A stretch of 64,000 bases of DNA from Gammaproteobacteria bacterium (GTDB taxonomy: Bacteria; Pseudomonadota; Gammaproteobacteria; Pseudomonadales; Cellvibrionaceae): positions 46,352 through 110,351 of the forward strand of contig JAGKWO010000023.1 of the NCBI GenBank assembly GCA_021151835.1. The letters are read 5' to 3'. Numbering within the stretch: the first letter of the stretch is position 1; the number at the start of each line of letters is the position of its first letter. The translations under genes were made by a program, and so were the position numbers. A model generated the notes under the pieces. The model saw nothing but the letters and a program-made list of their open reading frames with translations, searched no databases and had not been told where the DNA came from. Below, in pieces: positions 54,785 to 62,150 of the stretch.

Positions 54785-55327
54785 ATGAAAAAATATTTGT
54801 CATCGTTAATTGTCGCGAGTGTTATCGGCCTTCCATCATTGGCCTGGGCTGGCGATGAGAGCGGTCTTTATATCGGCGGCAGCGTTGGTCAATCAGGCAT
54901 TGATGCGAGTGTCGATGACATTGGCTTTGACGAAGATGCCACCGGCTACAAGGTATTATTCGGTTATAACTTTGGGCTGATCCCGCTTATTGACCTGGCG
55001 GTAGAAGCGGACTATCGCGATTTTGGCAGCTTTAAAGATGGCAAGAATAATATCAAGTCAGATGTGACGTCCGTTGATGTTTATGGCCTCGCCGGATTAA
55101 ACCTTGGCTTGCTCGGTGTTTTTGCCAAAGTGGGTTATGCGGATACTGATGTTGATACTATTGTTGAAGATGGAAAATTCACGTCATCTGAAAGCAGCAA
55201 CACCTATGGAATAGGTGCACGAATTCAATTGGGTTCACTTGCCGTTCGCGCTGAATATGAAAAGTTTGATGTCGATAATATTGACGATTTATCCATGTGG
55301 TCCCTCGGCGCAACCTATACATTTTAA
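54785..55327 (+). CDS. Small outer-membrane beta-barrel protein
   Basis: The 180-residue product has an aaggag ribosome site and a signal peptide (IVASVIGLPSLAWA). The rest has eight predicted amphipathic strands (GLYIGGSVGQSGIDASV, YKVLFGYNF, VAVEADYRDFG-type, YGLAGLNLGLLGVFAKVGYA, VRAEYEKFDVD) and ends in phenylalanine (LGATYTF). This is the OmpX/OMP_b-brl layout of 8-stranded porin-family proteins. Function is unknown. The upstream region between hemH and this gene contains a short imperfect hairpin near 54728-54760 followed by T-rich DNA, which may end hemH. Confidence 0.85.
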   Translation: MKKYLSSLIVASVIGLPSLAWAGDESGLYIGGSVGQSGIDASVDDIGFDEDATGYKVLFGYNFGLIPLIDLAVEADYRDFGSFKDGKNNIKSDVTSVDVYGLAGLNLGLLGVFAKVGYADTDVDTIVEDGKFTSSESSNTYGIGARIQLGSLAVRAEYEKFDVDNIDDLSMWSLGATYTF

Positions 55328-55373
55328 TTTCACTGCGACACTGCCCCTGTAGCTTCACAGCGAAGCGGTATGG

Positions 55374-55413
55374 TTACAGCGAATACATCACTTCCCCGAT
55401 GTATTCGCTGTAA
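55374..55413. repeat. 16-bp perfect inverted repeat
   Basis: ttacagcgaatacatc (55374-55389) and its reverse complement (55398-55413) enclose an 8-nt loop. It lies 47 bp after the outer-membrane barrel gene. It may serve as a transcript end, though no T tract follows. Confidence 0.75.
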
Positions 55414-55501
55414 AACCAGCTCGTTGTGTAAGGCCATCCATTAATCAGCGTAAGAAAAATCGACAGCTATTTTTCACATAGCGATCCCCCTAGAATAGCC
55501 G

Positions 55502-55554
55502 CGCCGTCGCACCTTGAGTCCGATAAGGAGTAACTATCGGAGGTACGCACGGTG
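55502..55554 (+). promoter_or_regulatory. Potentially structured leader of the PEP-CTERM gene
   Basis: A perfect 7-bp stem (tccgata 55519-55525 with tatcgga 55535-55541, 9-nt loop) sits inside a longer imperfect pairing between cgccgtcgcacc (55502-55513) and ggtacgcacggtg (55542-55554). The predicted fold is 36-88 bp before the ATG at 55590. It does not match the riboswitch classes I know. It may be a cis-acting RNA or chance. Confidence 0.35.
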
Positions 55555-55589
55555 TTCATCTTCACTAAATTACTCTAAGGATAAGCTTT

Positions 55590-56282
55590 ATGAAAATTGC
55601 AAAATTAGTGTCTGCGTTTGCGGGCCTGGTACTGGGTGCCAGTGCCTTACAAGCCAACGCTATTCCATTCGAAGTCGATATCACTGTCGATAACTCTTAC
55701 GCGCTTTATTACGGTACTGAAACCACGGCGACCAATTTTGTTGGTAGCAATGGCAGTTGGTATGAAGCAGAACATTATTCCTTTGATTTGCCATCCAGCA
55801 ACTTCATTTATGTTGTGACTGAATCCGACGTGGCAACTGCACAAGGATTTCTTGCTCAATTCACCAACCTGTTAACCAACCAGCGTTTTTACAGCAATGA
55901 CAGCCAATGGCAAGTTACTGCAACGGGTCGTCGCGGTTCAGCACCCTACAGCGGTTCAGCAGCAGACCTGTCAGAGCTGAGTTCACAACTGGTAGCCGCT
56001 AACAATGGCAGCAATCCATCAGGTGGCTGGGTAGCTACTACTGCCGGTGCAGCAAATGGCGCATCGCCATGGGGAACCATTGCGACCATTGATGCTAATG
56101 CCCGTTGGTCCTGGTACAACAGTAACGGCAGTGTAGATCCAACCATCGGTGGCTTTGATCACAACGAATACCTGGTTTTCCGTATTTCTGTTGGCGCTGC
56201 GAAAGTTCCGGAGCCAAGCACTATTATGTTGTTAAGCCTCGGCTTACTGGGATTGGTTGTAGCGAGAAAGCGCAACGCCTAA
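55590..56282 (+). CDS. PEP-CTERM sorting-domain exported protein
   Basis: A 230-residue product with an aagga ribosome site, a signal peptide (FAGLVLGASALQANA) and the C-terminal signal VPEPSTIMLLSLGLLGLVVARKRNA (VPEP, hydrophobic helix, basic tail). The body is Ser/Asn/Gly/Trp-rich (ANGASPWGTIATIDANARWSW) and has no recognised enzyme motif. It is presumably processed by exosortase and displayed or released. It is the third PEP-CTERM protein in the window and the only one with a recognisable folded leader. Confidence 0.9.
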   Translation: MKIAKLVSAFAGLVLGASALQANAIPFEVDITVDNSYALYYGTETTATNFVGSNGSWYEAEHYSFDLPSSNFIYVVTESDVATAQGFLAQFTNLLTNQRFYSNDSQWQVTATGRRGSAPYSGSAADLSELSSQLVAANNGSNPSGGWVATTAGAANGASPWGTIATIDANARWSWYNSNGSVDPTIGGFDHNEYLVFRISVGAAKVPEPSTIMLLSLGLLGLVVARKRNA

Positions 56283-56291
56283 TCCCTGTTT

Positions 56292-56319
56292 TTCGATTGC
56301 GTCGCACGACGCAATCGAA
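56292..56319. repeat. 13-bp hairpin after the PEP-CTERM gene
   Basis: ttcgattgcgtcg (56292-56304) pairs perfectly with cgacgcaatcgaa (56307-56319) around a tight loop. It begins 10 bp after the PEP-CTERM stop. A T run lies before it, not after, so it is not a standard plus-strand terminator, though it may still stop or protect the transcript. Confidence 0.7.
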
Positions 56320-56548
56320 TTCAACCCCCCGCCTACTTGCTTCGTCGCATCAAATTCTTTTTATTTCCGATCCGGATATTTCAGCGCCGTTTTAAGCATT
56401 GCGTTTACCGCCCGCAAAACTGCATTTGCATCCACCGCCAATTTGTTAAAAATTTATCCTGTTAATACTAAAAACTACCTAATTTACTGCAACTTCCCTT
56501 ACCATGTGAGCTTCTCAGGTTATACCGTTAACGTTATCTGGTCGGTCC

Positions 56549-57187
56549 ATGAAGCAGCTTACAAGCAATGAACAACTAGCCGAAATTACATTGCGCCACC
56601 GGCTGCGGGACGAAACTGCAGGGATTCACCAGTCATTACATCACAATATCGGTTTGCAACAGCTTACGAACGCTCACTGTTCGCAAGCCGATTACATAAA
56701 TGTACTGAAGCTTTTCTTTCACTTTTACAGTGAGCAAGATGACCGTTTTGATTCAATCCCGCCAGCACAGCGCTTTATGCACGAGGCAACTCCACTGCGC
56801 TGGCTGGAAAAAGATTTTTTAGCATTAAACCAAACCATTCCACAGCGGTCTTTTTCTTCCAGGACCAATTTTATTGACGATAGACCATCGCCTTGTATCG
56901 AAACCTATATTGGATATTTATATGTTAAACAAGGCTCAACACTGGGTGGACAGACCATTAGCAAGCAACTGAAGAAAACACTTGCACTTGAGCCCGGTGT
57001 GACACAGTTTTTTTTTACTGGATTTGGCGATCAAACAGCGCATTATTGGAAAGAGTTCCTTGGATATCTTGCCCAACATGAAACCTGCCTGGATGCCGAT
57101 TTGGTGGTTAAAACTGCCCAAACTTATTTTGAAATTCTGGATAAATTGTTCAACCAGTCCTTTCCCCGGGGAGATATAAATGAGTAA
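56549..57187 (+). CDS. bphO: Heme oxygenase, BphO type
   Basis: A 212-residue heme oxygenase with the proximal heme ligand H27 in LRDETAGIHQSLH, and the distal helix segment TYIGYLYVKQGSTLGGQ with its flexible glycines. It opens heme to biliverdin, the chromophore of the phytochrome encoded next. Its last 8 bp overlap the start of bphP, so the two proteins are made together. A CGTTAACG palindrome lies just upstream (56527-56534). The start codon has only a weak ribosome site. Confidence 0.92.
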   Translation: MKQLTSNEQLAEITLRHRLRDETAGIHQSLHHNIGLQQLTNAHCSQADYINVLKLFFHFYSEQDDRFDSIPPAQRFMHEATPLRWLEKDFLALNQTIPQRSFSSRTNFIDDRPSPCIETYIGYLYVKQGSTLGGQTISKQLKKTLALEPGVTQFFFTGFGDQTAHYWKEFLGYLAQHETCLDADLVVKTAQTYFEILDKLFNQSFPRGDINE

Positions 57188-59930
57188 TGAAAGTTTTCTG
57201 GTCCCTCGGGAACAATTAACCGAGCAAGAGTTGGACTCGGCATTGCAGCAATGCGCCAGAGAGCCTATCCACACGCCCAATTGCATTCAACCGCACGGAT
57301 TGATGTTGGTAACACCGGAAACCTCTGATGAAATTATCCAGGTCAGTGAAAATGTTATCCAGCACCTGGGCATCAGCGCCCAGGACTGTATCGGTAAAAA
57401 TCTTAACGATATTATCGGTGGTGAAAACCTTGCCATCATCAATAAAACTATTCGCGAGGCCGATCTCGCCCCGTATAAATTCACATCGGTAATATTGGCC
57501 GGCAAGCCTTACGATGCCGTGGTGCATTTTTCCCGGCATTACAAAGTAATTGAATTCGAACCCAAATCAATTGCCGACAAGGATTCATTGCAACAGGTTT
57601 ATGAAGACTTACGCAATTATTCGATAGAGGCCCAACAAGCCCATGAAATTGAATCACTTTATAATTTAATCGTATCCCATGTGCGCAACATTACCGGCTT
57701 TGATCGTGTAAAACTGTACAAGTTTGATGAATCCTGGAATGGCTCGGTAGTAGCAGAAAACCGTGCCGACTACATGACCAGTTATTTAGGGTTACACTTT
57801 CCTGCAAGCGATATTCCTGAACAGGCACGGCGCCTTTATAGCATCAATTATTTACGCCTCATCCCCGATATACGCTACAAACCATCCCCGTTGTATCCGG
57901 CAGTGATCAGTGGCGCACGCAAACCACTCGACATGAGCTATTCAATTTTACGTAGCGTGTCGCCGATACACATTCAATACCTGGAAAACATCTGCGTTGA
58001 AGCATCCATGTCTATTTCCATTATGCAAGATAACAAACTCTGGGGATTGATTGCCTGCCACCACCAAACCAGCCTGCACATTTCGCACAGCATTCGCGTG
58101 TTGTGTGAAATTATTGCCCATATATTTTCGGCAAAGCTGACCACCATGCGTCGCTCACTAAACAATCAACGCCAGGAGTTGCGCAAATTACTTATTGAAA
58201 AATTATCGCTGTCATCGAGCATGGATACCTTTGAAAGTACGATTGCACGCAACAGTGAGGCAGCACTACAAGCCATGGATGCCGATGGGATTGCTATATT
58301 TGCTGATAATAAATTCTTTTATTTCGGTGAAACCTACGAGCAGGAATGCATAGAAAAACTGGCCAGCTGGTACCGAAAGTTTGGCAACAAATCCGTGGTG
58401 CATACGAGCTTCGTCGGTGATTATTTTAAGCACGACCCAATACTTAAAGAGCTAGCCGGTGGCGCACTTTTTGTTCCTATCGGCATGTACAGTGATGACA
58501 TTGCCATCTGGTTCCGCAAAGCACGCATTAAAAGTGTTAACTGGGCAGGCAACCCGGAAAAGCCAGTAGAACAAACCAAAGCCGGTTATCGTTTAACACC
58601 GCGCAGTTCATTTGAACTGTGGCAAACGACAGTAAAAGGCCACAGTAAAAACTGGTCATTCACCGACATTGAAACCGCAGAATCGATTGCACAAATTATT
58701 CTGGAAAACAGCAAAATCCAGGCGGATATAGCAAACCGTGCAAAAACGGATTTTTTATCGCATATGTCCCACGAATTGCGCACCCCATTAGGTGCGATTA
58801 TTTCTATCATCCAGGTTCTTAACCGTGACAAGACATTGACCAGTGATCAGAAAAAATTAATTTCCAACCTGGAAGTCAGCTCCGAATCCCTGTTTAACCT
58901 GATTAATGATTTACTGGATATTAGTAAAATCGAAGCTAACGAATTCTCGCTGGAAATCGTCCCGTTCAAAATCGCTGAACTGGTTGAGGATGTGCGCAGT
59001 ATTATGTCAGTGAAAGCGGCTGAAAAAAATTTGCAGTTAGGCATCAGCTACCAGGCCGCAAAAGATTATGAATTCCAGGGCGACAAAACCAAAATAAAAC
59101 AGGTGTTATTCAATCTCGTTAATAATGCAATCAAATTTACCGAACGCGGTTTTGTAAATTTATTTGCCAGCATTAGCGACAGCATGCACCCGGAAATTAA
59201 AATCCTGAATCTGGAAATTATTGATTCGGGAATAGGAATTGATGAAAGTAAACTTGATGCAATTTTTGGAAAGTTTATCCAGGCTGATAGTAGTACCGCA
59301 CGAATTTATGGCGGGACCGGTTTAGGTTTATCTATTTGCAAAAGCATCGTCGATTTAATAGGGGGTGATATTGTTGTTACCAGCAAAGTAGGGCTCGGTA
59401 GCAATTTTAAAGTTTCCCTGCCGTTGCCTTGCAAACCATTCAGCACCGGCAACACGGAATTAAGCAATGAATATTCAGTAACGGATAACCTTGATAGCGT
59501 TGACAACATTAACAATAAAGATCGCCTGAAAGTGCTGGTAGCAGAAGATTACGAAGGCAATATTATTGCTGTGCTGGATTTTTTGCAGAGCGAAGGCTGC
59601 GAAGTTGTCGTCGCCAAAAACGGCGAAATTGCCGTGAAATATTATCAGTCATCCAGTTTTGATATTATTTTAATGGATGTGCAAATGCCACGAATGGATG
59701 GATTAACCGCAACGCGCTTAATCAAGGAAATGGAAGTGAAACAAAACAAACGCCCGACACCTATTCTTGGAATGACAGCCAACGCGATGAAGGAAGATCG
59801 TGATCGCTGCCTTGCAGCAGGCATGGATGACTACATCAGCAAACCTATGCGCCTTGATGAGTTATCCAGCAAAATAAAACAGCTTGTGGAAAAAAATCGC
59901 AGTTCCCTGCCATCGGAGTTTATTGAGTAA
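57180..59930 (+). CDS. bphP: Bacteriophytochrome hybrid histidine kinase
   Basis: A 916-residue photoreceptor. Domains: PAS (about 20-130) with the biliverdin-binding C25 (QQCAREPIH) and IQPHG, GAF (about 140-310) with FPASDIPEQAR and the WGLIACHH segment, PHY (about 320-500) with the tongue motif PRSSFELW, HisKA with H531 (MSHELRTP), HATPase with GGTGLGL, and a C-terminal receiver with D833 (LMDVQMPRMDG). It senses red/far-red light and signals by phosphotransfer. Unlike the simplest BphPs it carries its own receiver, so an external Hpt or response regulator is probably needed. It overlaps bphO by 8 bp. Confidence 0.95.
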   Translation: MSNESFLVPREQLTEQELDSALQQCAREPIHTPNCIQPHGLMLVTPETSDEIIQVSENVIQHLGISAQDCIGKNLNDIIGGENLAIINKTIREADLAPYKFTSVILAGKPYDAVVHFSRHYKVIEFEPKSIADKDSLQQVYEDLRNYSIEAQQAHEIESLYNLIVSHVRNITGFDRVKLYKFDESWNGSVVAENRADYMTSYLGLHFPASDIPEQARRLYSINYLRLIPDIRYKPSPLYPAVISGARKPLDMSYSILRSVSPIHIQYLENICVEASMSISIMQDNKLWGLIACHHQTSLHISHSIRVLCEIIAHIFSAKLTTMRRSLNNQRQELRKLLIEKLSLSSSMDTFESTIARNSEAALQAMDADGIAIFADNKFFYFGETYEQECIEKLASWYRKFGNKSVVHTSFVGDYFKHDPILKELAGGALFVPIGMYSDDIAIWFRKARIKSVNWAGNPEKPVEQTKAGYRLTPRSSFELWQTTVKGHSKNWSFTDIETAESIAQIILENSKIQADIANRAKTDFLSHMSHELRTPLGAIISIIQVLNRDKTLTSDQKKLISNLEVSSESLFNLINDLLDISKIEANEFSLEIVPFKIAELVEDVRSIMSVKAAEKNLQLGISYQAAKDYEFQGDKTKIKQVLFNLVNNAIKFTERGFVNLFASISDSMHPEIKILNLEIIDSGIGIDESKLDAIFGKFIQADSSTARIYGGTGLGLSICKSIVDLIGGDIVVTSKVGLGSNFKVSLPLPCKPFSTGNTELSNEYSVTDNLDSVDNINNKDRLKVLVAEDYEGNIIAVLDFLQSEGCEVVVAKNGEIAVKYYQSSSFDIILMDVQMPRMDGLTATRLIKEMEVKQNKRPTPILGMTANAMKEDRDRCLAAGMDDYISKPMRLDELSSKIKQLVEKNRSSLPSEFIE

Positions 59931-59949
59931 CTGAAAAAAATGATCGCAA

Positions 59950-59981
59950 GGCGGGCATAATGAATATTCATTACGCCCGCC
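59950..59981. repeat. 32-bp palindrome between converging genes
   Basis: ggcgggc-a-taatgaat (59950-59965) pairs with attcatta-c-gcccgcc (59966-59981), with one mismatch. It lies 20 bp after bphP and 15 bp before the Mpv17-like gene end, where the two transcripts meet. It could be a shared transcript end. Confidence 0.7.
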
Positions 59982-59995
59982 AACCATGAAACAAA

Positions 59996-60655
59996 TTATC
60001 GCCTGTTTAATATCGCCACCAATAGCACCCAAAAACATAACACCAGGTTAAACAAAGGGATCTGTAATTCCACCGGCATCGCATAAACCACACACACTGC
60101 CGGAATCCACACCAGCCAGTTGGATAACACCATAGTGGGAATTTTTATAGAAAAGAATTTCTTATCCATGAGTGCAATGGTGCGCGTAATACTCCAACCA
60201 GACTCCATCCAGGTGTAAATAATCGCGATCCCCGGCGCAGACCAGAGGGCGCTGTAAAGAAATTGGTCGACTGCCATTTTGGTGATGATAGTTTGCAGGT
60301 CATTGCCAGTGCCAAACCAATCCGCTTGCAGGCGATAAAAATAATCGACCTCCATGCCTTTTAAACCCCAAAACACCAGATAAAAAATACATAGCAACAA
60401 TTTGCTCTGATCGTTGGCAATAAAACCCCCTAACCATAAATACAGGAACGGAATTAATCCGCCGAAGATGGCAGTCGCCACAAATGAGTAAGTGAATCCA
60501 TAGCGTTGCTTCAATTCGCCAAACCAGGCAAACACCGGTTCCGATGCGGGAACAAAAAAATAAACCAGCAATATTGCTAGCGCGAATACTTGCAACACCA
60601 AACCCGGTTTTATATTTTTTGTTAATGCTGCAATTATGGATGCGCGGATAGTCAT
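59996..60655 (-). CDS. Mpv17/PMP22-like integral membrane protein
   Basis: The 219-residue product has about five hydrophobic segments. The C-terminal third, MDKKFFSIKIPTMVLSNWLVWIPAVCV followed by YAMPVELQIPLFNLVLCFWVLLVAI, resembles the Mpv17/PMP22 family signature (N-W-x-x-W-x-P ... P ... N ... F-W). The segment KMAVDQFLYSALWSAPG matches the V-D-Q ... P helix of that family. Mpv17 proteins are best known from eukaryotic organelle membranes and form channels. Identification is by pattern only. It lies 4 bp after the TauE/SafE gene and is probably co-transcribed with it. Confidence 0.55.
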   Translation of the reverse strand: MTIRASIIAALTKNIKPGLVLQVFALAILLVYFFVPASEPVFAWFGELKQRYGFTYSFVATAIFGGLIPFLYLWLGGFIANDQSKLLLCIFYLVFWGLKGMEVDYFYRLQADWFGTGNDLQTIITKMAVDQFLYSALWSAPGIAIIYTWMESGWSITRTIALMDKKFFSIKIPTMVLSNWLVWIPAVCVVYAMPVELQIPLFNLVLCFWVLLVAILNRR

Positions 60656-60659
60656 CGCA

Positions 60660-61466
60660 TCAATGCCCGAAGACCGTGATTAACATCTGGATTGAAAGCC
60701 CAACCAGCAATAATGCGAATAATTTTTTAAGCAATGGAATCGGCAACCGATGTGCGAGCTTTGCGCCTAACGGCGCGGTAAAAAAACTCATTGATGCCAT
60801 GGCCACAACGGCCGGCCAAAATACATAACCCAGAGTATACGCGGGCAAACCGATTTGATTCCAGCCATTCACAATATAACCAACCGCACCGGATAATGCG
60901 ATTGGTAAACCCACAGCGGCAGAGGTCCCAATTGCCACCGGCAAACTGATATTGCACCACACCAAAAATGGAACCGTGAGCGTTCCACCACCAATCGCTA
61001 CCAAGGCAGAAACAACTCCAATACCCGCACCGGCTGACGTTAAACCAACCACTCCCGGTAATTGTTGTGCTGGTTTTGGTTTGCGATTAAACACCATTTG
61101 CAATGCAACAAATGCCATAAAACAGGAGAAAAAAATCGCCAGCGGTTCGGCAGATAAATAACTCGCCAGAAAGGTTCCGGCAAAAGTACCCAATAAAATT
61201 CCCGGCGCAATTTTTAGTACCGCCGGCCAAATCACCGCATTATGTTTGTGATGTGCGCGCAAGCTGGCAATCGCGGTTGGCACAATTGCCGCCATGGATG
61301 TCGCCAACGCCATGTGCAACACATGTTCAGGGGGAAATTGTTGCTGCACAAATAAAAAGGTAAGCACGGGCACCATAATGCCGCCACCGCCAATACCAAA
61401 CAGGCCGGCAAAAATGCCCGTGATAGCACCGAGCAATAAAAAATAAAACAGGAAAAGAAAATCCAT
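60660..61466 (-). CDS. Sulfite exporter TauE/SafE family permease
   Basis: A 268-residue permease with eight or so helices. It has the two-half repeat of the family, each with a glycine-rich signature: LFGIGGGGIMVPVLTFLF at about 22-39 and ALVAIGGGTLTVPFLVWC in the second half. Members export sulfite, sulfoacetate or other organic anions, or import sulfur compounds; the substrate here is unknown. It starts 38 bp after the NUDIX gene's stop on the same strand, with the Mpv17-like gene following. Confidence 0.93.
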   Translation of the reverse strand: MDFLFLFYFLLLGAITGIFAGLFGIGGGGIMVPVLTFLFVQQQFPPEHVLHMALATSMAAIVPTAIASLRAHHKHNAVIWPAVLKIAPGILLGTFAGTFLASYLSAEPLAIFFSCFMAFVALQMVFNRKPKPAQQLPGVVGLTSAGAGIGVVSALVAIGGGTLTVPFLVWCNISLPVAIGTSAAVGLPIALSGAVGYIVNGWNQIGLPAYTLGYVFWPAVVAMASMSFFTAPLGAKLAHRLPIPLLKKLFALLLVGLSIQMLITVFGH

Positions 61467-61503
61467 AACATCAATAACTCGTAAGACGTTTACAACGGAT
61501 GAA

Positions 61504-62055
61504 CTATTTAATAAAACCTTTTAAACGCGCGAGGTTGTAGGCGTTGACGCTCGTCGCGTCTTTAATAACAGCGGACATAATCATTTCCTCAAATTGCGCG
61601 AGTGTAAATGGTTTGGCAATCAATCCTTCTTCCTCATAATCCAGAGAGCTTTGTTGCTGCTGCAAATCTGTCGCCAGATAAATATGGTAGCCCTGGTTTG
61701 AATAGCCGTACGCTAAATATTGATGGCCGACATAATGCATTTTCCCGGCAATCAGCCCGGTTTCTTCGCGCAATTCACCGGCAGCGATAATGGCAGGATC
61801 TGCATCAGGGTTATCCTCCCAGCTACCTTGCGGCAATTCCCAGTAGCGACGCTGAACCGGATAACGATATTGCTCCACAAGATGGATGCAGCCATCGGCA
61901 ATTGGAATAATCACCACAAAATCCGGTTTTTCCACTACACCGAACATCCCTTCCGCGCCGCTGGGGCGCTGGATTTTATCCTCGCGTACGCGCATCCATT
62001 TATTTTCGTAAACGATCTTGCTCGATAGGGTTTTTATTTCCGTCATCGCTACCAT
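61504..62055 (-). CDS. NUDIX hydrolase (ADP-ribose pyrophosphatase-like)
   Basis: A 183-residue protein with a NUDIX box around residues 79-102 (ELPQGSWE ... GELREETGL), and the preceding VEQYRYPVQRRYWELP segment characteristic of ADP-sugar or ADP-ribose pyrophosphatases. It is expected to hydrolyse a nucleoside diphosphate sugar to a sugar phosphate and NMP with Mg2+. The start may be 62055 or the ATG at 62046. It lies 36 bp after a terminator and upstream of tauE on the same strand. Confidence 0.9.
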   Translation of the reverse strand: MVAMTEIKTLSSKIVYENKWMRVREDKIQRPSGAEGMFGVVEKPDFVVIIPIADGCIHLVEQYRYPVQRRYWELPQGSWEDNPDADPAIIAAGELREETGLIAGKMHYVGHQYLAYGYSNQGYHIYLATDLQQQQSSLDYEEEGLIAKPFTLAQFEEMIMSAVIKDATSVNAYNLARLKGFIK

Positions 62056-62092
62056 TCCGCTTTCAATTTACGATGCAATAACACAACCATTA

Positions 62093-62129
62093 AAAAAAAT
62101 CCCCGCAGTTTTCACTCCGGGGATTTTTT
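62093..62129. terminator. Bidirectional-looking terminator between typA and the NUDIX gene
   Basis: Stem aaaaaatccccg with cggggatttttt, loop of about 11 nt, with T runs on both strands. On the minus strand it follows the typA stop at 62151. Confidence 0.87.
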
Positions 62130-62150
62130 ATTTCACGCATCACACACGAA

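Noticed and set aside
55502..55554. Known c-di-GMP or mini-ykkC riboswitch
   Set aside because: The conserved loop sequences of those classes are not present; only a generic hairpin remains.
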